Shown in pieces: positions 1 through 8,263 of a stretch of 38,062 bases of DNA (positions are counted from its first letter, which is position 1; each line of letters starts with the position of its first letter). The stretch lies in contig JAFGOW010000080.1 of assembly GCA_016926265.1 (NCBI GenBank), positions 1 through 38,062 of the forward strand, given 5' to 3'. The notes beneath the pieces were generated by a model. The model saw only the letters and a program-made list of their open reading frames with translations, was not told where the DNA came from and ran no database searches. The position numbers were made by a program, and so were the translations under genes. The DNA comes from Deltaproteobacteria bacterium. GTDB taxonomy: Bacteria; Desulfobacterota; Desulfuromonadia; Desulfuromonadales; JAAYDE01.

Positions 1-432
1 CATTTAAGTTGAAAGCCTAGGGCTTAGAAGGCCGCAGTGTTGGTGGATTTTGAGGAGGAAGTAGGCGACATCCCTGTAGCCATAAGCAGGGACCCATTGG
101 GGTCAGGTCTTGTCTTTTGAGTCTAAGACGGCAGATTCAACTTTCAAGTGCACCGCTAGCAGGGACCCATTGGGGTCAGGTCTTGTCTTTTGAGTCTAAG
201 ACGGCAGATTCAACTTTCAAGTGCACCGCTAGAAACTTCGGTAGATTCAACTTGGGCCTAAGGGGCCAAATTCTTGTTTTTCAGCGACCTGCTGAGGCGT
301 TTCGCGGGGGAGAGCCCCTCGGGCGCCAGCAGTACCGGGATGCCGGCTCCGTTGTCCCTCTCTTTCCCTCTATTCCTGACCGAAATGGTCATGATAAGCT
401 GAGTGGGCAGGAAAGGTCTGGAGGGAGGCGGT
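1..432. other. Non-coding left edge with mobile-element-like debris
   Basis: I see no supported gene here. Reading frames that cross the segment have no ribosome-binding site and run through the tandem repeat. Besides the 73-bp duplication, short TTCAACTT/AAGTTGAA words recur near 5-13, 128, 201 and 246. This would suit the decayed end of a transposable element. The ribosome-binding site of the next gene lies at 423-428. Confidence 0.5.
85..232. repeat. Two tandem 73-bp direct repeats
   Basis: Positions 85-157 and 158-230 are identical 73-bp units placed head to tail, and the first two bases of a third unit (AG) follow. Each unit contains GGGGTCAGGTCTTG and then TCAACTTTCAAGTGCACC. The first motif resembles sequence I recall flanking IS200-like/RAYT transposase genes in related genomes. 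The second resembles an insertion-sequence end. Neither identification was checked. Only two copies exist and there is no spacer, so this is not a CRISPR array. Confidence 0.9.
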
Positions 433-1524
433 ATGGCGGTTTCTTGGCAACGATCATGGAAGCAGCGGCTGGCCGGCGCGGTCACAAGCGCGGCGGCCGG
501 CTGGTGTCTGGGGCGGTGGCGGGAGGAGTTCGCCCCGGGCCGGGACCTGCCCGGTTCGGGGGGCGCTGATTTCTCCTCCGAGGTGGCGGCGACGGAAACC
601 CCCGGAGGGATCCGCCAGCTCCGCTATGGCCGTTACATCGTAAACGACGGGCATCTGGTCATCGAGGAGGGGGTGGAGAACTGGCTGGGAAGCGGTGGTG
701 CACTGCCGACCTCCACCCTGGTCGTGACCGACACCGTATCCGGATGCCGCCTCGATCTGGGGGAACTGCTCCCCGCGGAGTGCCGGTTTTCCCCCTCGGC
801 CCTGATCAAGGTGGGGGTCGATTTCCACCGCGAGGCCCGGCGCATCCGTTCGCGGTTGCTCCCGGTCGATCTCAGGAGCTATTCCGGCGCCGCTGCCGAC
901 GGCGAGTTCTACTTCAACCGCGAGGCGAAGCGGGTGGCCTACGGAAACCTGACGACGCCGGGCGCCTTTCTCTACCTGCTGCACGAAATCGCCCACGCCT
1001 GGCAGTTCGCCACCCGGCAGCGGTCGGCCAAAAAGGATTTCTTCACCCTCTTCAACTTCCTCGCCACCAGGCTGCACAATCTGGGGGTGCGCATCGAAGA
1101 GAAGCGTTGCGGCGCCATCTCCGAAGAGCGGCTCCATCACTTCATCGGTCTGGCCCGGGGGCGGCTGGCCGAGAAGGAGATCGCCCTCGACATCGAAAAT
1201 GTGACCGGCCGCTGCCCGGTCCCGGATTTCGGCCATTCCGTCTTCAAGGCCCGCAGCGGCAAGCGGTTCTCCTTCAGGAGTCCGGTTTTCGAACAGGCGC
1301 TGGCCGCTTACGTCGGGGCCGAGCGGGACGGCTGGGCTTTCGCCCTCTGGGCGTTGCGGCTGCTGCGCTGCCGGGGGATCGATCTGGAGCCGGGTCTGCG
1401 CAGCCTGACCGCGGCCCGAACCTGCATCTATCCCTTTCTTGAGCAGTACCAGGAGAGCATCGACAGCCAACTGGAGATGGGAAACGGCCGGGTCCGGTTC
1501 GTGAGGAAAGCGCCCTGCCACTGA
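433..1524 (+). CDS. Uncharacterised protein with HExxH metalloprotease-like motif
   Basis: I do not recognise a named family. The product is 363 aa with the zinc-protease signature HEIAH at residues 184-188, preceded by a short hydrophobic stretch (FLYLL) as is usual for such helices. This suggests a metal-dependent peptidase or SprT/gluzincin-like fold, but I cannot place a third metal ligand. There is no convincing signal peptide or membrane segment, so a cytoplasmic location is likely. I chose the ATG at 433 because GGGAGG at 423-428 sits just upstream. A GTG at 403 in the same frame has no such site. The gene is convergent with the AsmA-family gene, with 32 bp between stop codons and no clear terminator. 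Confidence 0.65.
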   Translation: MAVSWQRSWKQRLAGAVTSAAAGWCLGRWREEFAPGRDLPGSGGADFSSEVAATETPGGIRQLRYGRYIVNDGHLVIEEGVENWLGSGGALPTSTLVVTDTVSGCRLDLGELLPAECRFSPSALIKVGVDFHREARRIRSRLLPVDLRSYSGAAADGEFYFNREAKRVAYGNLTTPGAFLYLLHEIAHAWQFATRQRSAKKDFFTLFNFLATRLHNLGVRIEEKRCGAISEERLHHFIGLARGRLAEKEIALDIENVTGRCPVPDFGHSVFKARSGKRFSFRSPVFEQALAAYVGAERDGWAFALWALRLLRCRGIDLEPGLRSLTAARTCIYPFLEQYQESIDSQLEMGNGRVRFVRKAPCH

Positions 1525-1556
1525 TTTTTACCGGTCGCACCCAGTTCTGTCATTCC

Positions 1557-3557
1557 TCACTGTTTGCGCTTCAACTCTTTGAACAGCTCTTTTCCTCGTT
1601 TTTCCAAGGACTTCAAGGATTTCTTGTCCTGCTTGAGGGTTTCCTTGAATTTCTCCGGGTCGGTCAGGGCTTGCTGCGCCCGTTTTTTCAGCTCTTCTTC
1701 CAGATCGGGGCGGAAGGCCGGTTCGTCAAAGGTTCCCGAAACCAGGATCGGAACCATGATGCCGGCGCGTTCCTTGGCATCCCCCTGCCCCTTGATGGTT
1801 CCGACCAGGGTCGGTTCCAGCCGGAAGTCGAGGCGTTCCGAAACCAGGTCGGCGCTGCCTTGGGCCTTGAGCCGCAGCAGGGGGGAGACCAGTTGGGCGT
1901 CCTGGGTGTTGAAGCGGCCGTTGACGAGGGTAAACGGCGCCTTCAGCTCGGAAAAATCGGTGCGGGGCTTGGGGCCGGCGGCGGTTTTTCCCTGGCTGAA
2001 GGCGGCTTTGACGTTGCGGGCCATGGAGGCCAGGTCGATCCCCTTGATGGCGCCGTCACTGAACAGGAGATTGCCTTGGCCGTTGAGGCTCTGCTTGATC
2101 CGGCCGGGCTCGTCCCCCCGCATGGCGAGGGCGACATCCGCCTGAAGGGTTCCTTCCAGGGCATCCTGTTGCAGGACATCGGTCAACAGGGGGCCGGCCT
2201 GGATTTTCCGGGCCTGGATCCTGGCGCTGGTTTGGGGAGCGGCGCCGCTGACATCCAGCAAGGCGCTGGCGGCGGCCGTGCCGTCATAAAGATTCAAGGT
2301 TATCGGATCGAGGTGGTAGCGGCCGTTGCGTGCCGTCAGTTTCAGATCGAGATCCTGGAGCCTGGCGCCGTTGATCTTCAGATCCCCGATCCGGAGCGCG
2401 CCGTCGATCACCGGTTTTCGCAACGGCGCATAATCGGTCGGTTGGGTTGCGGCGGCGGTCCCGGTCTTTGAACCGGAGGCTTTTTCCGCAGCCGGCGGCA
2501 GGTAGCGGTCGGCGTCGATGCGGTCCAGATCGATGCGGAAGGCGACATTCGGCTTGTCGAATTCTTTAGCTTGGAGGGAGAACTTCGCCTGGGAATCGTC
2601 CAGCGTCAGCAGTCCCTCGGAGAGCTTGGCCGCCGCCGAGGTTGCCGACACCTTGACGGACAGGGAGAGCTTGGACAGCACGTTGGGATCGCCGGTTTGA
2701 GGAGCTTCCAGTCCCAAGGTCTGCATCGCCCGGCGCGGCGAAAAGGGCGCCAGCTGGATGGCGGCATCGAACTTCGGCTGCGCGGTGAGGTCACTGAGAG
2801 TGCCTTTGAGTTGCAGGCTGATTTCCTTGACTGCCGTTACGGCCATCTCGATCGGCAGCGGGGTTGCGCCGGGTTTTTTCCCGACCGGGCCGATGGTTCC
2901 CCGAACCGCCAGCGGCCGGCCGTCCGCCAGCGCCGAGAATTCGATGCTGACCGGCCGCTCCAGGGAGAGATCCTTCAATTCCATCATCAATTCGGAGACT
3001 TCGTGGCGGGCGCCGCTTTTTTCATCGAGCCACAGCAGCGAGCCGTTGCGGACGGCGAATGCCTCCACCGCCAGCGATCGGATCGGGAGTTCGCCGGAGA
3101 CGGCCGCAGGGGAGTCTTTCGCCGCGGGAGCCGGCTTGGGCTGGGCCGCGGCCGTTTGCCCCAGGCCCTCCCAGTTGGCGGCCCCTTGGCGGTTTCTGGT
3201 CAGCACCAGGCGCGGCGAATCGATCACGAACCGCTTCACCTCGATTTTTTTTGAAAGCAACGGCAGCAGCTTGACCCGGACCTCGAAGGCCTTGACCGAG
3301 AGCAAATCCCGCTCCGCGAAACCGGGCGGATTGCCGAGGCGCAGATCCGCCAAGGAAACGCCCGCCCAGGGAAACAGCGACAAATCGATGTCGCCCCCCA
3401 GGGTGACGGGGCGCCCGGCCAGTTCGGAGGCCTGTTTTTCAAGCTGCGGCTTGAAACGGTTGAGATCGACGAAGCGGGGGACGATCACCAGGGCCGCCAC
3501 CGCCACGACGATCGCGGCGGCGATGGCCATCAGGAGCCATTTCAGAGCCTTTTTCAT
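1557..3557 (-). CDS. AsmA family protein
   Basis: A 666-aa protein with one N-terminal membrane helix (residues about 5-27) and a long predicted periplasmic region. The opening after the helix (PRFVDLNRFKPQLE, then a GR-V-LGGDIDLSLFPW pattern) is the typical start of AsmA proteins. The C-terminal third (NGRFNTQDAQLVSPLL followed by LDFRLEPTLVGTIKGQ) matches the AsmA C-terminal repeat type. AsmA-like proteins are beta-rich bridging or assembly factors linked to outer-membrane biogenesis and lipid transport; the exact role here is unknown. The tail is strongly charged (lysine-rich). The start at 3557 is preceded by an AGGAGGATTCC-type ribosome-binding site. No partner gene is adjacent. Confidence 0.85.
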   Translation of the reverse strand: MKKALKWLLMAIAAAIVVAVAALVIVPRFVDLNRFKPQLEKQASELAGRPVTLGGDIDLSLFPWAGVSLADLRLGNPPGFAERDLLSVKAFEVRVKLLPLLSKKIEVKRFVIDSPRLVLTRNRQGAANWEGLGQTAAAQPKPAPAAKDSPAAVSGELPIRSLAVEAFAVRNGSLLWLDEKSGARHEVSELMMELKDLSLERPVSIEFSALADGRPLAVRGTIGPVGKKPGATPLPIEMAVTAVKEISLQLKGTLSDLTAQPKFDAAIQLAPFSPRRAMQTLGLEAPQTGDPNVLSKLSLSVKVSATSAAAKLSEGLLTLDDSQAKFSLQAKEFDKPNVAFRIDLDRIDADRYLPPAAEKASGSKTGTAAATQPTDYAPLRKPVIDGALRIGDLKINGARLQDLDLKLTARNGRYHLDPITLNLYDGTAAASALLDVSGAAPQTSARIQARKIQAGPLLTDVLQQDALEGTLQADVALAMRGDEPGRIKQSLNGQGNLLFSDGAIKGIDLASMARNVKAAFSQGKTAAGPKPRTDFSELKAPFTLVNGRFNTQDAQLVSPLLRLKAQGSADLVSERLDFRLEPTLVGTIKGQGDAKERAGIMVPILVSGTFDEPAFRPDLEEELKKRAQQALTDPEKFKETLKQDKKSLKSLEKRGKELFKELKRKQ

Positions 3558-3757
3558 GGAATCCTCCTGCCGGGGCGGAACCCGGAATCCGGAATGGTTG
3601 CGAAAATTATAATTATACCCCCGGTTTTCCTCCCGGCCACGGTTCAGGGGACGGTTGGGGAGCCGGGGGAAAGAGATTTTTCCCTTGGCTGAAAAATTGC
3701 AAAATGTCGGTTCCCGTGGAGATCGTCAGACGAAGGGAATCCGGAAAGGTTGAATCT

Positions 3758-4432
3758 ATGAAAATGGTCATCATCGGGGGGGGCAGAGCGGCAAGGATTA
3801 TCATTGATCACTTCGCCACATTGAAGGGGTATGAGATCGCCGGTGTGGTCGATCCCGTTGCCGAGGCTCCCGGCATGGTCCGGGCCCGCGAGCTTGGGAT
3901 CGAGACGACCGCTGACAAGGCCGCCATGATCGGCAAGAAGGACGTCCAGCTGGTTTTTGAGCTGACCGGCCGCAAGGAGGTCGAAGAGGAGGTCCAGAGC
4001 CTGGTCCGCCCCGACCAGCAGCTGATCCCTTCCTTGGGCGCCAAGATCGCCTGCGATCTCATCGTCGCCCATGACGGCCAGAGTCAAAAACTCGCCGAGC
4101 AGATTTCCCATCAATTTTCTCTGGCCATTCAGAAGATCGAGGAAACCCTGACCGGAATGAAGGATTCGGGTTCCCAGATGAACCACCTGCTGCGGCACGG
4201 CTATCTGGTCAGCCTCAATGCCAAGGTCGAGGCGGCCCGCGCCGGCCAGGCCGGCAAGGCTTTTTCGGTGGTGGTGGACGAGGTGCAGCGGCTGGTGGAG
4301 CAGTTGCAGGGCGCCCTTCAGCACATTCTGGCCACTTCCGACATCACCGAGGCCACTCTCGAAGAGCTGCGGAGCGCCCAGCATGACCTGGAAGCCTCCT
4401 TCGACGGGGGCCGGAAGGTTGCCAGGGGGTAG
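3758..4432 (+). CDS. Rossmann-like domain fused to chemoreceptor signalling tip
   Basis: A 224-aa soluble protein. The N-terminus (VIIGGGRAAR, residues 4-13, then a beta-strand ending GVVDP near 29-33) looks like a Rossmann dinucleotide- or nucleotide-binding fold. Residues about 105-215 are helical. Residues 150-181 match the conserved hairpin tip of methyl-accepting chemotaxis proteins, with LNAKVEAARAG followed by FSVVVDEVQRL. There is no membrane segment and the methylation helices are missing or very short. Aligned to E. coli Tsr, the trimer-contact residues L380, N381, V384, E385 and R388 are kept while F373 is Arg. I chose the ATG at 3758 because of GGAAAGG at 3742-3748; the ATG at 3704 has no ribosome-binding site. 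Coupling a redox or metabolite signal to CheA/CheW is an inference. Confidence 0.8.
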   Translation: MKMVIIGGGRAARIIIDHFATLKGYEIAGVVDPVAEAPGMVRARELGIETTADKAAMIGKKDVQLVFELTGRKEVEEEVQSLVRPDQQLIPSLGAKIACDLIVAHDGQSQKLAEQISHQFSLAIQKIEETLTGMKDSGSQMNHLLRHGYLVSLNAKVEAARAGQAGKAFSVVVDEVQRLVEQLQGALQHILATSDITEATLEELRSAQHDLEASFDGGRKVARG

Positions 4433-4509
4433 GGGCCGTTCCCGCCCAGTCCCTGGAATTTTTCGACGTTGCCGTCGCCGAAGTTTTTTCCGTCGCCTTT
4501 CCTGACCGC

Positions 4510-4546
4510 GTGCCGGGTCGGACTCGGGACCGCCCCCCGGCACTTT
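4510..4546 (+). terminator. Weak candidate terminator hairpin
   Basis: GTGCCGGG at 4510-4517 pairs with CCCGGCAC at 4536-4543, followed by only three T residues. It lies after the chemoreceptor-like gene and just before the tRNA-His promoter. The 18-base loop and short T run make this weak. Confidence 0.3.
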
Positions 4547-4550
4547 CCCG

Positions 4551-4580
4551 TTGACAAGGATTGAGCCTCCTGTCTAAGAT
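4551..4580 (+). promoter_or_regulatory. Sigma-70 type promoter of tRNA-His
   Basis: TTGACA at 4551-4556, an 18-base spacer, then TAAGAT at 4575-4580. Transcription would begin near 4587, a few bases before the mature tRNA 5' end. Confidence 0.75.
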
Positions 4581-4593
4581 AGCCGCAATTTAC

Positions 4594-4670
4594 GGTGGGT
4601 GTAGCTCAGCTGGCAGAGCGCTGGATTGTGGCTCCAGGTGTCGAGGGTTCGATCCCCTTCACTCACCCCA
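4594..4670 (+). tRNA. tRNA-His (GTG)
   Basis: A complete cloverleaf. The anticodon loop TTGTGGC carries anticodon GTG, and the T arm has GGTTCGATCC. The acceptor stem 4595-4601 pairs with 4660-4666 with one G-T wobble. The extra 5' G typical of tRNA-His (G-1 at 4594) faces C73 at 4667. The 3' CCA is encoded at 4668-4670. Confidence 0.97.
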
Positions 4671-4678
4671 ATTTGAAT

Positions 4679-4740
4679 CCCCCGCCCTTCCTTTTCCTCC
4701 TCAAAAAAATTTTGCGGCGGAAGAGGTGGGGTTTTTAGTT
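4679..4740 (+). terminator. Probable rho-independent terminator after tRNA-His
   Basis: CCCCGCC and TTCC in 4680-4691 pair with GGAA and GGTGGGG in 4719-4731, with one internal mismatch, and TTTTTAGTTTT follows from 4732. The loop is A/T-rich. The position directly after tRNA-His fits the end of that unit. Confidence 0.6.
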
Positions 4741-4823
4741 TTAAGCCGTCATCCTTGAAACGTTGCGGCTTTCTGAAACGGGGAGCGCCCGGCCCATCCG
4801 GCCTTTCGGCCCGACCTGTCCTC

Positions 4824-4906
4824 GCGAGAGTGGCGGAACTGGCAGACGCACTGGACTTAGGATCCAGCGGGCAACCGTGGGGGTTCGACTCCCCCCTCTC
4901 GCACCA
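4824..4906 (+). tRNA. tRNA-Leu (TAG)
   Basis: An 83-base class II tRNA. The anticodon loop CTTAGGA gives anticodon TAG. There is a variable arm around CGGGCAACCG and a T arm GGTTCGACTCC. The acceptor GCGAGAG pairs with CTCTCGC, and CCA is encoded at 4904-4906. It lies 122 bp before the trigger factor gene. Confidence 0.97.
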
Positions 4907-5028
4907 GCTTCATTTCAACTGAATCATCGGATTTGGCTATCTTTGTTCCGGCATGGGTTGATTGCCCGGCGGTCCCTGGGCGCGGTGTCCGGGGCCGCTC
5001 ATATCTTTATGGAAAGGTCTATCAGAAG

Positions 5029-6333
5029 ATGGAAGTCAAGGTTGAAGACATCAGCGCGGTCAAAAAGAAAATTACCATTGAAATCGAGACGGAGAAGGTG
5101 GACCGCGTCATCGACGCCACCTTTAAGAAGATCGGGAAAAAGGCCAATCTCAAGGGATTTCGGCCCGGCAAGGTGCCGAAGGCGGTGCTGGAAAAGGTCT
5201 ATGCCGGGCAGATGGCCGATGAGGCGGCGCGGGAACTGGTCAACCAGAATTATGTCAGGGCGATGCTGACCAAGGATTTTTCGGCGGTGTCGGAACCGAC
5301 GGTCCTGGAGATGGCAACCCCGGAAAGGGGAAAGCCGTTCACCTATGCCGTGGAAGTGGAGGTCAAGCCGGAGATCGAAGCCCAGGGCTATCTCGATCTC
5401 GACCTGAAAAAGGAAAAACTCCGGATCAACGATGAGATCATCGCGGAGCGGATCGAGGAGATCCGCCGGGACAAGGCCGAATTTAAGGAATCAGAGCGGA
5501 CCGTGGCGGCCAATGGCGACCAGATCGTCATCGATTTCGAGGGTTTTCTGGACGGGAAGCCGATCTCGCAGGGCAAGGCCGAGAATTATCAGCTGGAACT
5601 GGGCACCGGCAATCTGATCCCCGGTTTCGAGGAGCAGTTGGAGGGGATGGAGCGGGGGAGCGAGAAGGAGATCGAGTTGACCTTCCCGGAGGGCTACGCC
5701 AGCCAGGAACTGGCCGGCAAAAACGCCCGTTTCAGGGTTCACATGAAATCGATCCGGGAGCAGGTGTTGCCGGCCCTTGATGACGAGTTCGCCAAACGCT
5801 TCGGTCTCGACAGCATCGCCGAATTCCGGGAAAAGATTGCGAAGATGTATCGGGAACACGAGGAAAAGCGTGTTTTGGATGACCTCAAGGAAAGGATTGT
5901 CACCGCGCTGATTGAAAAAAATCCGATCGAGGTGCCCGAGGCCCTGATCGAGGAGCATCTCAAGGCGCTGTTCGACAACTTCCTGAAACGCCTCAAGGAA
6001 CAGGGGCTTTCCCTGGAAAAGATCGGCATGACGATTGAGGAGTACCGGGAGAAGAATCGCCCCAGGGCGCAGCGGCAGGTGCAGGCGGCCCTGATCCTGG
6101 AGGCGATTACGGTGCAGGAAAACATCATTCCCAGCGCCGAAGAAGTGGCCGAAAAAATCGCCAGGATCGCCGAGGAGGCCAACGCTCCCCTGGACAAGGT
6201 CAAGGAATTCTATGACAAGGACGAACATCGGAAAAGTCTCAACACCATGATTCTGGAAGAGAAGGTGGTCGATTTTCTCTTGTCCAAGGCCCGCATCGAG
6301 GAAGTGGACAAGGCGCAGCTGGAAAAAAATTAA
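5029..6333 (+). CDS. tig: Trigger factor (ribosome-associated chaperone)
   Basis: A 434-aa protein, close to the 432 aa of E. coli trigger factor. It binds the ribosome exit tunnel and shields nascent chains. The N-terminal ribosome-binding loop has the signature GFRPGKVP, and the central FKBP-like PPIase domain follows (GDQIVIDFEGFLDGK, then GTGNLIPGFEEQL). The rest is the helical C-terminal cradle. I chose the ATG at 5029 because the family begins with M-x-V-x-V-E-D. GGAAAGG lies upstream at 5011-5017, and longer in-frame starts add residues unlike the family. The gene heads the tig-clpP-clpX-lon cluster, an arrangement common in proteobacteria, with 21 bp to clpP. Confidence 0.97.
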   Translation: MEVKVEDISAVKKKITIEIETEKVDRVIDATFKKIGKKANLKGFRPGKVPKAVLEKVYAGQMADEAARELVNQNYVRAMLTKDFSAVSEPTVLEMATPERGKPFTYAVEVEVKPEIEAQGYLDLDLKKEKLRINDEIIAERIEEIRRDKAEFKESERTVAANGDQIVIDFEGFLDGKPISQGKAENYQLELGTGNLIPGFEEQLEGMERGSEKEIELTFPEGYASQELAGKNARFRVHMKSIREQVLPALDDEFAKRFGLDSIAEFREKIAKMYREHEEKRVLDDLKERIVTALIEKNPIEVPEALIEEHLKALFDNFLKRLKEQGLSLEKIGMTIEEYREKNRPRAQRQVQAALILEAITVQENIIPSAEEVAEKIARIAEEANAPLDKVKEFYDKDEHRKSLNTMILEEKVVDFLLSKARIEEVDKAQLEKN

Positions 6334-6354
6334 CCGAAGAGCGAGGGAAAAGGC

Positions 6355-6939
6355 ATGAACCTTGTACCTATGGTGGTTGAAGAGACGGGTCGTGGGGAAC
6401 GGGCGTTCGACATCTACTCCCGGCTTCTGAAGGATCGGATCATCTTTTTGAGCGGGGTGATCGACGATCACCTGGCCAATCTGATCGTGGCCCAGTTGCT
6501 GTTTCTCGAATCCGAGGATCCGGAAAAGGATATTTTCATCTATATCAATTCCCCCGGCGGGATGGTCACCTCCGGCATGGCCATCTATGACACGATCCAG
6601 TATGTGAAGGCGCCGGTATCGACAATTTGCGTCGGTCAGGCCGCTTCCATGGCGGCGCTGCTGCTGGCTTCCGGCGCCAAAGGGAAACGCTTCGCCCTCC
6701 CCAACTCCCGGATCATGATCCACCAGCCGCTGGGCGGGTTCCAGGGACAGGCCAGCGACATCAAAATCCATGCGGAGGAGATCCTCAAGCTGCGGGAAAA
6801 GCTGAACCAGATTCTGGCCCATCATACCGGGCAGAAGGTGGAGCGGGTTGCGGCCGATACCGATCGGGATTTTTTCATGGGTGGCGCGGAAGCAAAAAGC
6901 TATGGTATCGTGGATGATACGGTGAAGAGAAAGGTTTAA
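6355..6939 (+). CDS. clpP: ATP-dependent Clp protease proteolytic subunit
   Basis: A 194-aa serine peptidase that forms the tetradecameric ClpP barrel and degrades substrates fed by ClpX. The full catalytic triad is visible: Ser98 in GQAASMAA, His123 in MIHQPLGG and Asp172 in DTDRDFF. The oligomer signature YINSPGG occurs at 63-69. The length and the N-terminus ([22 protein letters not shown]) match the family, including the loop motif that docks to ClpX. A GAGGG ribosome-binding site precedes the ATG. It sits 21 bp after tig and 22 bp before clpX, so co-transcription is very likely. Confidence 0.98.
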   Translation: MNLVPMVVEETGRGERAFDIYSRLLKDRIIFLSGVIDDHLANLIVAQLLFLESEDPEKDIFIYINSPGGMVTSGMAIYDTIQYVKAPVSTICVGQAASMAALLLASGAKGKRFALPNSRIMIHQPLGGFQGQASDIKIHAEEILKLREKLNQILAHHTGQKVERVAADTDRDFFMGGAEAKSYGIVDDTVKRKV

Positions 6940-6961
6940 CCATTTTTTTGGAGGTGCTGGC

Positions 6962-8218
<1,257 letters not shown>

Positions 8219-8263
8219 TCCGACAGACTGGAACTCCCGTCCCTCCCCGTTGGAGAAGAATGC

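Noticed and set aside
85-232. Possible CRISPR array
   Set aside because: Only two identical units with no spacers between them and no cas genes in the window.
117-569. Open frame of 150 codons crossing the tandem repeat
   Set aside because: It has no ribosome-binding site, no recognisable protein pattern, and overlaps the better supported gene at 433.
454-1521. Long minus-strand open frame opposite the HExxH gene
   Set aside because: It is a GC-rich shadow frame with low-complexity composition and no start context; the plus-strand gene explains the coding signal.
4561-5269. Two plus-strand open frames covering tRNA-His, tRNA-Leu and the start of tig
   Set aside because: Both consist of tRNA and intergenic sequence read as protein, and the second runs out of frame into the trigger factor gene.
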